Assembly (NCBI GenBank): GCA_029565415.1
Contig: JAKQOH010000029.1
Location: 1-6,776 of the forward strand
Direction of reading: 5' to 3'
DNA: 6,776 nt
Origin: Candidatus Rifleibacteriota bacterium
GTDB lineage: Bacteria > Riflebacteria > Ozemobacteria > Ozemobacterales > Ozemobacteraceae
Under the pieces are notes generated by a model, which was not told the DNA's origin, made no database searches, and saw only the letters and a list, made by a program, of their open reading frames with translations. The position numbers and the translations under genes were made by a program. Shown here one piece after another: positions 1 to 5,774 of this stretch. Positions within the stretch are counted from its first letter, which is position 1, and the number at the start of each line of letters is the position of its first letter.

Positions 1-1
1 G

Positions 2-2578
2 GATTACGACGGTGACGGGCGCTACGGCGGATTCGTTTCGACGATCATCAATCCCAACCCTTCGACCGACCAGACGAACCCCGGAACGATCCGGTATCAC
101 TGGCGCATCTGGATGGTCGCTCGACAAACGGGCAAAGACAACACCGGAAAGCCCATTTTCGAGCCCCTGTCCCCCGCGGAACCGATGTCGGAGTCGGTTG
201 CCGGTTCGTATTTCAACTGGTTCTACACCCCCATCGGCGGAAAGTTCATCATCACGTGCCGTGTCGATTACGACTGGTATGACTATACGCTCGTTCCCTT
301 CGGCACCACGATCACGAAGTTCCTCTCCAATCCCGGAAACGCCTTGAAGACGGGAACGAAGGCCGTTCCGAGCTCAGGCGGCAGCAAACTCCTCCATGAG
401 CCCTCCACCAGCCAGCTCGATCAGATCATGAACACAACTGATTTCACGTTCATGAAATCGTCGGAAGCCAGCTACAAGAACACCATCCTCGGAAACGACA
501 GCAACCGGGAATACCATGCCGTTGTCTCCACGGTCGTCACCGACAAGGAACCGCCGGTTCCCCTGGATCCCACGGAAATCGCTCGTGTCCAGCGCTGCGA
601 CAAGGCGGGCAACAACCCCCTGACGTCGACCCACTGGTATCCCCAGACTGCCGGCGTGATGAACCCCGGCGACGGTTTCCACGGCATCCGAGTCGGCACC
701 GAGTATCACTGGCGAATGGACGTGGCTTCGCAGGCCGTTTTTTTCCAGCCTCTCGAAAAGGCACTCAATGCCGCCAACTATAATTTCATCGCCAACAAAC
801 TGACCAATCCCAAGGAAACCGCATACTATGTAAACAGCGACCCTGAATTCCAGTTCGACAAGACCGGTGACGATCTTAGATGGGTGTCCGGATCGACGCC
901 GACCATCGAAGCCTATCTCAAGTATCCCGTGCCTCCGATGTCCGGCGGGAAGCCCACCTACGTGAAACACAATCTCCTCTCCGACAGCACGATGGTTCCC
1001 AGCCAGAATTTCGCCTACTTCACGACGAAAGCGAATCTTCCGCCAACCGACCCGTTCGAAGCGGAACTGGTCATCGAGATGAGCCAGATGTTCCAGTATG
1101 ACATGCGCATCTACGGCACGATCAATGGCGTCAAGCGACTTCTCGGCAAGGTTCCCAACCTGCCCAAGAAACTGACCATCACGGCAAAAACGAAGGTTCT
1201 CATCATCGACACCGTTTCGCCGGTCGTTGCCTTCAACAAAACGACCCCGACCCAGCTGTATGGTCTGACCGGTCGCGTTCTCGAGTCGGGAACGAACGGC
1301 AACCCGTCGTCGATCCAGTTCCAGGTCACCGACAACGACCCCTGGGACGGCGTTTCCGGCATCACTTCCCACGCGAAATATTCTTCTTCGAATATCCTGG
1401 CGAACAAGACCACCATCACTAACTACTACGGTAAAGCCGGATCGGCGTATTACAATCTCAAACCGGTCTTCAACACCTCGAACCGCGGCGTTCAGCTGTA
1501 TTGGAACATCGCAAGCGTGAACGGCAGCCGACAGGTTTCTCTCTCCACGAACCCGTACAAGCCGAGCTACGGCTCTTTCAGTCCCGGCACGGGGCTCGGA
1601 ACGCCCAGCGTCACCAGCACGAAGGATCCGACGACGAGCACCTACTACTCGGCCCTGGATTTCACCGTGCCGCTCTCCGGCTTGAACAACGGAAATCCGA
1701 TAAATCTTCCGAAATATTATGCCAACAATTCACCGAACTACGAGCCGTACAAATTCTGGGTCAGTTCGCGCGACTGTTCGGGCAACGAATCGCTGGATGC
1801 CCTGTTGAACCTCGTCATCCACATGAAGGACGACATTCCTCCCGATCCGTATGCGATCTGCCAGGAGTTCAAGAACGGCACCTTCGCCCGCTTCCCGACC
1901 AACGCCACCCTCGCCAACGACGATCAGTTCGAGAACAACTTCCGGGCCGCGACCTCCTTCAACCAGACCTTCGTCTCGCGCGGTAACTGGATGCCGGAGT
2001 CCCCCGGTAGCAACAAGACCAACGAAATCTGGGACGGCGGCAACACTGGATTCCAAGCACTCTGGTCGGTAAGCGATACAATCTCTGCCCTTCCCGAAAC
2101 GATGATGAACTCGACCGTCACCCCCGCAACGATGCAGGTCGAGGACAACGTCGAAGTACTGATGCGGGTCGGAGCCTCCGACAACTCGGGCGCCGCGACG
2201 GCCAAACTGACCTTCCGGTATTTCGACATCAACAAGGCCGAACAGGCCCAGTCCACCGGCTCTTCGACCTTCACTCTGCCCGGCATCTCGGCAACCGCGA
2301 TGACCTCGGCTCAGTCCTCGACCAGGGCCGTCTTCCGCGAAGGCACTTCCGTCAAGTTCCCCATGGCGATCCCGATAAGCATCCGCACGGTGGACGACGC
2401 GCGCAACTGGGACAAGTATACCGCCTGCAATATCAGCAACGGCACGTGGAGCTGGGGCCCCATGATCAAGGGTGGAAACGCCCCGAACAGGCGGTTGTTC
2501 AGGACAACCCTCCCCGTGTATGGTTCGGAACTCACCATCAGAACGATCGAAAGCGGTGTCCGGACCCCAGGCAAGTGA
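2..2578 (+). CDS. Large extracellular Ig-like repeat protein, 5'-truncated by the window edge
   Basis: The frame is open from the first bases and ends at TGA 2576-2578, giving 858 visible residues. The real start lies upstream, and the ATG at 113 is internal (residue 38). No enzyme domain is recognised. The first visible residues, DYDGDGRYGGF, form an Asp-rich loop of the kind that binds calcium in secreted proteins. The rest is rich in Asn, Thr, Ser, Pro, Gly and aromatics with alternating hydrophobics, typical of surface beta-sandwich modules. Strand-end motifs of the Ig-like type recur: RCDKAGNNP at visible residues 198-206, SSRDCSGNES at 588-597 and TVDDARNWDK at 796-805. Linkers containing KEPP, DTVSP and DDIPPDP also recur. 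A YHWR motif occurs twice, 203 residues apart. The C-terminus has no sorting signal, LPXTG or membrane anchor. Three minor-pilin-like genes follow, so the product is probably secreted or displayed, perhaps by that apparatus. This role is inferred from context only. Confidence 0.75.
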   Translation, partial: DYDGDGRYGGFVSTIINPNPSTDQTNPGTIRYHWRIWMVARQTGKDNTGKPIFEPLSPAEPMSESVAGSYFNWFYTPIGGKFIITCRVDYDWYDYTLVPFGTTITKFLSNPGNALKTGTKAVPSSGGSKLLHEPSTSQLDQIMNTTDFTFMKSSEASYKNTILGNDSNREYHAVVSTVVTDKEPPVPLDPTEIARVQRCDKAGNNPLTSTHWYPQTAGVMNPGDGFHGIRVGTEYHWRMDVASQAVFFQPLEKALNAANYNFIANKLTNPKETAYYVNSDPEFQFDKTGDDLRWVSGSTPTIEAYLKYPVPPMSGGKPTYVKHNLLSDSTMVPSQNFAYFTTKANLPPTDPFEAELVIEMSQMFQYDMRIYGTINGVKRLLGKVPNLPKKLTITAKTKVLIIDTVSPVVAFNKTTPTQLYGLTGRVLESGTNGNPSSIQFQVTDNDPWDGVSGITSHAKYSSSNILANKTTITNYYGKAGSAYYNLKPVFNTSNRGVQLYWNIASVNGSRQVSLSTNPYKPSYGSFSPGTGLGTPSVTSTKDPTTSTYYSALDFTVPLSGLNNGNPINLPKYYANNSPNYEPYKFWVSSRDCSGNESLDALLNLVIHMKDDIPPDPYAICQEFKNGTFARFPTNATLANDDQFENNFRAATSFNQTFVSRGNWMPESPGSNKTNEIWDGGNTGFQALWSVSDTISALPETMMNSTVTPATMQVEDNVEVLMRVGASDNSGAATAKLTFRYFDINKAEQAQSTGSSTFTLPGISATAMTSAQSSTRAVFREGTSVKFPMAIPISIRTVDDARNWDKYTACNISNGTWSWGPMIKGGNAPNRRLFRTTLPVYGSELTIRTIESGVRTPGK

Positions 2579-2623
2579 ACCTCGTTGGCCTTCCCGGCGA
2601 ATCGCCGGGGAGGCCTGGGGTTC
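2577..2623 (+). promoter_or_regulatory. Strong intercistronic hairpin between the surface-protein gene and the pilin genes
   Basis: An inverted repeat pairs 2587-2599 (GGCCTTCCCGGCG) with 2603-2615 (CGCCGGGGAGGCC) across the 3-base loop AAT. This makes a 13-bp stem with one G-T pair. After a small internal loop, GAACC at 2577-2581 can also pair with GGTTC at 2619-2623, and this outer arm overlaps the TGA stop. No T-run follows, only TGGGGTTCTCG, so it is not a classic Rho-independent terminator. It may act as an attenuator or as a 3'-end stabiliser that lets the large protein be made in excess over the pilin-like proteins. The pairing is seen directly; the role is inferred. Confidence 0.55.
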
Positions 2624-2652
2624 TCGTGAAGACACGATGATCCAGTTTCCCC

Positions 2653-2656
2653 GGAG
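2653..2656 (+). promoter_or_regulatory. Ribosome binding site of the GspJ/PilW-like gene
   Basis: GGAG lies 6 bases before the ATG at 2663. This fixes the start so that the prepilin leader is 12 residues long, a normal length for this class. Confidence 0.7.
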
Positions 2657-2662
2657 ACATTC

Positions 2663-3433
2663 ATGAACAGCATTCTGCCACACAGGCCTCGAACGGGGTT
2701 CACTCTCGTCGAAGTCATCATCGCCACGATGGTTTTTTCCCTCTTCCTAGGAGGGTTGTTCTCTCTGTACCGTATGGGTAGCGGAATGTTCCAGGCGGGA
2801 AGCTGGAAACTACAGAAACAGAAAGATGCCGAACGATTTCTCGCGAGCCTGAAAGAACGGCTCGAGCAGGCATCGCATGCGGCAGTCGTGAATCCAGCCG
2901 GCTCGCCCCAGCTCGCGGAATCGCTTTCCCAGATCGGGTTCGTGGGCGGCACCATCACCCGCGCGGCTCTTGGGGCCAATACCCGAAGGTTGCTTCTGTT
3001 CACCATTTGCAAACCGAGCATTGCCGGAGCATCCGGCCTTCTGCTGTATAACGGTGTGCGTGCGCTCCCGACCCCCGGTCAGCCTGGCCTTTTCAATCTC
3101 GAAATGATTTCGACCACCAATCCCAATCATGCCTTTTTCACGGGCACGCCATTCAATTATTTCACCAACGGCACCCCCGACCTCACCAAGTTCAACCAGG
3201 TGGGCGGCCCCACCCCTGGCGACTTCCGTCTTGGCGGGAATCCGAACATTGTCGATGTCTCAGAAATCGCCAACATGACAATCCAGCGCACGGGCCTGGC
3301 GTCGGAAAGCCTTTTGAGCATCACGCTCGAGTTCAAACATCCGAATCCGCGGCAGGATAAAACCCGTGTCGTCCAGCGCATCGTCAGCAGGCTCGAGATT
3401 CCAGCCGCTTCTTACACCCTGGGAGGCCTCTGA
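2663..3433 (+). CDS. Type IV prepilin-like minor (pseudo)pilin, GspJ/PilW type
   Basis: The 256-residue protein opens with a short basic leader ending in Gly12, followed by FTLVEVIIATMVFSLFLGG. This is a class III prepilin signal: cleavage after Gly12, Phe at +1, Glu at +5 (E17), then a hydrophobic helix to about residue 33. PilD-type peptidase would cleave and N-methylate it at the inner membrane. After the helix come an amphipathic stretch with AERFLASLKERLEQAS (about 52-70) and a long beta-rich globular domain. The length is somewhat above GspJ (about 200) and close to PilW. In the known families this subunit is part of the tip/priming complex with the I/V and K/X subunits. It is first of three tightly packed genes, and its TGA shares one base with the next ATG. 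GspJ and PilW cannot be told apart from sequence alone here. Confidence 0.85.
   Translation: MNSILPHRPRTGFTLVEVIIATMVFSLFLGGLFSLYRMGSGMFQAGSWKLQKQKDAERFLASLKERLEQASHAAVVNPAGSPQLAESLSQIGFVGGTITRAALGANTRRLLLFTICKPSIAGASGLLLYNGVRALPTPGQPGLFNLEMISTTNPNHAFFTGTPFNYFTNGTPDLTKFNQVGGPTPGDFRLGGNPNIVDVSEIANMTIQRTGLASESLLSITLEFKHPNPRQDKTRVVQRIVSRLEIPAASYTLGGL
3421..3426 (+). promoter_or_regulatory. Ribosome binding site of the GspI/PilV-like gene
   Basis: GGGAGG lies inside the last codons of the preceding gene, 6 bases before the ATG at 3433. It supports this start and independent as well as coupled translation. Confidence 0.7.
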
Positions 3434-3966
3434 TGACTCCAACCGTTTGCAGGACCACCCATGGCGTCACGCTGACGGAGGTCATGCTCGCCGTGGTCAT
3501 CCTTGCCCTGTCGTTTCTGCCGATCATCGGCGTCATGGGTGCTTCCGTCAAGGCAACGACGAAAGAGGATTCGCTCAACCGGGCCATGAATCTCTGCCAG
3601 GAAAAGCTGAACACCAGTCTCCAGTTTCCCTTTCACCATTTCGATCTGAATCTCGGAGTCGAGATCAACTCGACGATCGCCACGCCCGGACTCACCCTGA
3701 CGCTTGGCGATGAGACCATCGAGGGTGTTACGTATACCTCGGCATTGACCGTAAGTGATCGGCCAGGAAGCTTTCTGATTCCGGTTCGAAATCTCGACGT
3801 CGGGAATCCGGACGATCCGAAAACATGGACGTTTACTGACACGACGGTCAATTATGCCAACCTGGTTCACACCCACAAATTGAAAGTTGCCTGGAAGAAC
3901 AAAGGCGATTCGACCGAGAAGTTCTACACGCTGGTTACGTTTCGCGCAAAGTTGAGCGAAGACTGA
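3433..3966 (+). CDS. Type IV prepilin-like minor (pseudo)pilin, GspI/PilV type
   Basis: The 177-residue protein has an 11-residue leader ending in Gly11, then VTLTEVMLAVVILALSFLPI. The prepilin signature is complete: Gly at -1, Glu at +5 (E16) and a hydrophobic helix to about residue 36. Val replaces the usual Phe or Met at +1, which is allowed but less common. Downstream, SLNRAMNLCQEKLNT (about 46-60) matches the amphipathic part of the pilin helix typical of GspI and PilV, whose A..LAQ.KL pattern it resembles. The remainder is a small beta-rich domain. The start overlaps the upstream stop in TGATG, implying translational coupling, and only one base separates its stop from the next ATG. The neighbouring J/W-like and K/X-like genes support membership of a minor-pilin complex in a type II secretion or type IV pilus machine. 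Confidence 0.85.
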   Translation: MTPTVCRTTHGVTLTEVMLAVVILALSFLPIIGVMGASVKATTKEDSLNRAMNLCQEKLNTSLQFPFHHFDLNLGVEINSTIATPGLTLTLGDETIEGVTYTSALTVSDRPGSFLIPVRNLDVGNPDDPKTWTFTDTTVNYANLVHTHKLKVAWKNKGDSTEKFYTLVTFRAKLSED

Positions 3967-3967
3967 T

Positions 3968-4516
3968 ATGCAAGACACCTCAATACATATTTCAAACGGC
4001 AGACAGGGAACAGCCATCGTTCTCGCGCTGGTTTTTGCCACGATTCTGCTGCAGCTCGCCATCTCGTACAGCGGCCTTATCGGTCAGACGCGGCCCCAGA
4101 CCGAACTCATAGACGAACGGGTCCGTCTGCATTACCTCTCAAAGGGACTCACGGAGATCGCCCTTCTCAAATTCCAGAAATTTCCCTCAGACTTTTACAA
4201 CTGCTGGCGGCATCAGGCTTCGACATCGGCAAACGTCTCCTTCTGGCTCGACACGAACGGTCCGCTGGCGCGGTATACGATCGAAGCTCCCGAGATGAAG
4301 GAATACAAGACGACGGGATTTTCTGAGTCCACATCCTCGTTCAACACCAGGCCTATCTGCTTCAATCTGACGGAAATGCGCCTCATGACGTCGAACCGAT
4401 GGAACGTCGAGGTACTGCAGATCAAGGCCAACGCGCATTATACGACCCGGTCCGGAAAGGCCATCAATGTCGATGCGATCCGGACGGTACGCACGGAGCG
4501 TGTGACGCTCAGATAG
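3968..4516 (+). CDS. GspK/PilX-like minor pilin-type membrane protein
   Basis: The 182-residue protein has a 14-residue polar N-terminus ending in RQG, then TAIVLALVFATILLQLAISY (15-34), a single hydrophobic helix. The RQG-T-A-I-V-L-A-L pattern resembles the PilX and GspK starts, in which a Gly precedes a hydrophobic helix. Position +5 is Leu19, not Glu, as in GspK. After the helix, RLHYLSKGLTEIALLKFQ (53-70) is like the amphipathic segment that follows in PilX/GspK. The rest is unremarkable and lacks recognised domains. It is much shorter than GspK (about 300) and near PilX (150-200). It starts one base after the preceding stop with no strong Shine-Dalgarno site, so translation is probably coupled. 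It is the last gene of the plus-strand unit. Assignment rests on the N-terminus and gene order, so it is less certain than for the two preceding genes. Confidence 0.7.
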   Translation: MQDTSIHISNGRQGTAIVLALVFATILLQLAISYSGLIGQTRPQTELIDERVRLHYLSKGLTEIALLKFQKFPSDFYNCWRHQASTSANVSFWLDTNGPLARYTIEAPEMKEYKTTGFSESTSSFNTRPICFNLTEMRLMTSNRWNVEVLQIKANAHYTTRSGKAINVDAIRTVRTERVTLR

Positions 4517-4548
4517 CGGCTTTCTGTTCTTCAACGGCCGGCGCGCGT

Positions 4549-4582
4549 TGTTTCATGCGAAACATCGTCGCAGGAAGCCTGC
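4549..4582. terminator. Two short inverted repeats in the convergent gap
   Basis: Between the plus-strand pilin unit (ends 4516) and the minus-strand isomerase gene (ends 4585), TGTTTC 4549-4554 pairs with GAAACA 4559-4564, and GCAGG 4570-4574 pairs with CCTGC 4578-4582. They may help end transcription from both sides. Neither is followed by a T-run, so the call is weak. Confidence 0.25.
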
Positions 4583-4584
4583 CA

Positions 4585-5385
4585 TCACAAAGATTCGACG
4601 GGTGCCGCAAACCAGTTTTTCACGCGCGTCACGGATTTGATGACGTGCGTCTTCTGCTCCATTTCGAGGGTGAGGCGGGGGCGCTTCGCCGGCTCGCGGG
4701 CGTTCAACCAGGCGATCAGCGGGCCATATTTCACGGTTCCGTCCTCGACCGCGATGTGGTCGTCTTCGGAGCCGAGGTTGTCGTGGAGATGGCACTCGAA
4801 CATCCGGTTTCCAAGGCGTTCGAGCCATGTTTTCATCGCCGTCTGCGAGAACAGGTTGAAATGGCCCGTGTCGAAACAGACGCCCGCGACCTTTTCCGGA
4901 TACGGTTCGATGAGCGCGGCGAGATCACCGGGACAAGCATCGTAAATGTTTTCGAACGCGATGCGCAGCCCGGCCTTTTCGGCATGGGCCATCACGGTAT
5001 CGAGTGAGGGACGGGCCCGGTCGAACCAGTGCGAGAAATTCTTTCCGAGGACGTAGGGCCCGAAACCGGGGTGAACGACGATCTGGTCGGCGCCGAACCG
5101 CTTCGCGAGATCGATCGACCAGTTGAGCCGGTCGAGACTGACCGAGCGGATTTTCGGATCGTGGGCACCAAGGTTGAGGTCGAAGAAGGGGGCATGCCAG
5201 ATCGGCTTGAATTTTCGCGACGCGATTTCGCCCTGGAGCGCGTCGAAAGCCTCCGGAGCCGTCGAATCGATGTCCTCGCCGGAAAAATACAGCTCGGGCT
5301 GGAGTCCCTGGATGGCCAGAAAGTCGAGTTCCTCGGCTTTCATGTGGCGATAGGAAAGGTTCACATAGATCGTCGGAACTGTCAT
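4585..5385 (-). CDS. Sugar phosphate isomerase/epimerase family protein (AP endonuclease 2-like TIM barrel)
   Basis: The 266-residue protein shows the strand-end motifs of the xylose isomerase-like TIM barrel: IWHAPF (62-67), IVVHPGF (102-108), IAFENI (142-147), CFDTGHFNLF (170-179), CHLHDN (198-203) and LTLEME (238-243). The likely metal ligands are H64, H105, E145, D172, H175, H199, D208, H210 and E241, one per strand end as in the superfamily. Family members isomerise or epimerise sugars or inositols, or act on abasic DNA (endonuclease IV). The endonuclease IV opening motif with GAHVS is absent, so a sugar or cyclitol substrate is the safer guess. No signal peptide is present, so it is cytoplasmic. 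The start ATG overlaps the upstream TGA in ATGA (4-base overlap), so it is co-translated with the Trm112-like gene. The exact substrate cannot be read from sequence. Confidence 0.85.
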   Translation of the reverse strand: MTVPTIYVNLSYRHMKAEELDFLAIQGLQPELYFSGEDIDSTAPEAFDALQGEIASRKFKPIWHAPFFDLNLGAHDPKIRSVSLDRLNWSIDLAKRFGADQIVVHPGFGPYVLGKNFSHWFDRARPSLDTVMAHAEKAGLRIAFENIYDACPGDLAALIEPYPEKVAGVCFDTGHFNLFSQTAMKTWLERLGNRMFECHLHDNLGSEDDHIAVEDGTVKYGPLIAWLNAREPAKRPRLTLEMEQKTHVIKSVTRVKNWFAAPVESL

Positions 5386-5576
5386 GATTTTTTCTGGCCT
5401 TCGCCTTCCTCGGGGATTATCGCTTCGTCCACGAGCATGACCGGAATATCTTCCTTGATCGGATACCGGCGTCGGCAGGAGGTGCAGTTCAGGGTGTCCT
5501 TCGCCGTATCGTGAACGATCTCTCCATGGCAGGCCGGGCAGGCGAGAATCTCCAGAAGTTCTTTCTTGATCGGCAT
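5382..5576 (-). CDS. Trm112 family zinc-ribbon protein (YcaR/UPF0434-like)
   Basis: The 64-residue protein MPIKKELLEILACPACHGEI... matches the small Trm112 family. L-L-E-I-L-A-C-P-A-C gives the first pair (C14, C17) and N-C-T-S-C the second pair (C31, C34). The family hallmark YPIKEDIPVML (38-48) follows. Four Cys form a zinc ribbon. Eukaryotic and archaeal Trm112 activates methyltransferases; bacterial members are little studied. The acidic and basic tail EEGEGQKKS is not conserved in the family. The frame is open upstream to 5750, but the start at 5576 is preferred. It has AAAGGAG 6 bases upstream and the usual family N-terminus, and a promoter lies inside the extra region. It is first in an operon with the TIM-barrel gene, and no functional link between the two is obvious. 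Confidence 0.88.
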   Translation of the reverse strand: MPIKKELLEILACPACHGEIVHDTAKDTLNCTSCRRRYPIKEDIPVMLVDEAIIPEEGEGQKKS

Positions 5577-5582
5577 GAACAG

Positions 5583-5589
5583 CTCCTTT
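5583..5589 (-). promoter_or_regulatory. Ribosome binding site fixing the Trm112-like start
   Basis: Read on the minus strand, AAAGGAG lies 6 bases before the ATG at 5576. It decides this start over the in-frame ATG at 5750. Confidence 0.85.
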
Positions 5590-5612
5590 CCGAGGTCCGA
5601 AATGTGGGCAAC

Positions 5613-5641
5613 AGTATAGACGCCCTCCCCCGAAAATTCAA
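5613..5641 (-). promoter_or_regulatory. Sigma70-like promoter of the Trm112-isomerase operon
   Basis: On the minus strand, TTGAAT (5641-5636, 4 of 6 to TTGACA) and TATACT (5618-5613, 5 of 6 to TATAAT) are separated by exactly 17 bases. Transcription would start near 5606, giving a leader of about 30 bases that includes the Shine-Dalgarno site. Box matches and spacing are read directly; activity is inferred. Confidence 0.65.
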
Positions 5642-5656
5642 CCCGCCGCCTGAATT
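5635..5656. promoter_or_regulatory. Operator-like inverted repeat over the minus-strand -35 box
   Basis: AATTCA (5635-5640) and TGAATT (5651-5656) are perfect inverted arms separated by 10 GC-rich bases, about two turns overall. The left arm covers the -35 box of the Trm112-operon promoter, so a bound dimeric regulator could block it. A second, shorter inverted repeat (CCAGA 5664-5668 with TCTGG 5674-5678) lies next to it. No regulator gene is in the window to pair with it. Confidence 0.3.
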
Positions 5657-5738
5657 CTTTCCCCCAGACAATTTCTGGAGGCGTGAGTAGTGGCGAAAGA
5701 AAGCCAATCGTGGATCGAGCGCGATGAACCGCGATGAT

Positions 5739-5768
5739 ATGACATGGCACTTCCCGTTCTGGTATAGT
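5739..5768 (+). promoter_or_regulatory. Extended -10 promoter of the GAF-domain gene
   Basis: ATGACA (5739-5744, 5 of 6 to TTGACA) is followed after 18 bases by TATAGT (5763-5768, 5 of 6), which is preceded by TGG, an extended -10 element. Transcription would begin at about 5774-5776, right on the in-frame GTG at 5775. This argues that the upstream in-frame ATGs at 5724 and 5739 are not used by transcripts from this promoter. Confidence 0.6.
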
Positions 5769-5774
5769 GGCAGC

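Noticed and set aside
2..34. DYDGDG loop as a dockerin or EF-hand domain
   Set aside because: Only one loop is visible, the residue at loop position 12 is not acidic, and no second repeat or cohesin partner is seen. It is noted only as a possible calcium loop.
113..115. ATG at 113 as the true start of the large protein
   Set aside because: The same frame is open to the window edge and the 37 residues before it, including DYDGDG and YHWR, repeat or fit the protein's style. No Shine-Dalgarno precedes 113.
374..1372. A 332-codon minus-strand frame (and another at 1730-2683) inside the large surface-protein gene
   Set aside because: Both are antisense to a well-supported coding frame, show no recognisable motif, have the Arg/Gly/Val-rich composition typical of antisense frames in GC-rich genes, and lack a Shine-Dalgarno at their starts.
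2577..2623. Hairpin as a Rho-independent terminator
   Set aside because: No T-run follows the stem, and the downstream pilin genes have no visible promoter of their own in the 84-base gap.
4399..5007. Plus-strand 202-codon frame across the convergent gap and the isomerase gene
   Set aside because: It is antisense to a protein with clear TIM-barrel motifs, overlaps the end of the pilin-like gene, and carries no recognisable domain.
5577..5750. N-terminal extension of the Trm112-like protein to ATG 5750
   Set aside because: The extra 58 residues are not part of the family, the region holds a promoter, and a near-perfect Shine-Dalgarno sits before ATG 5576.
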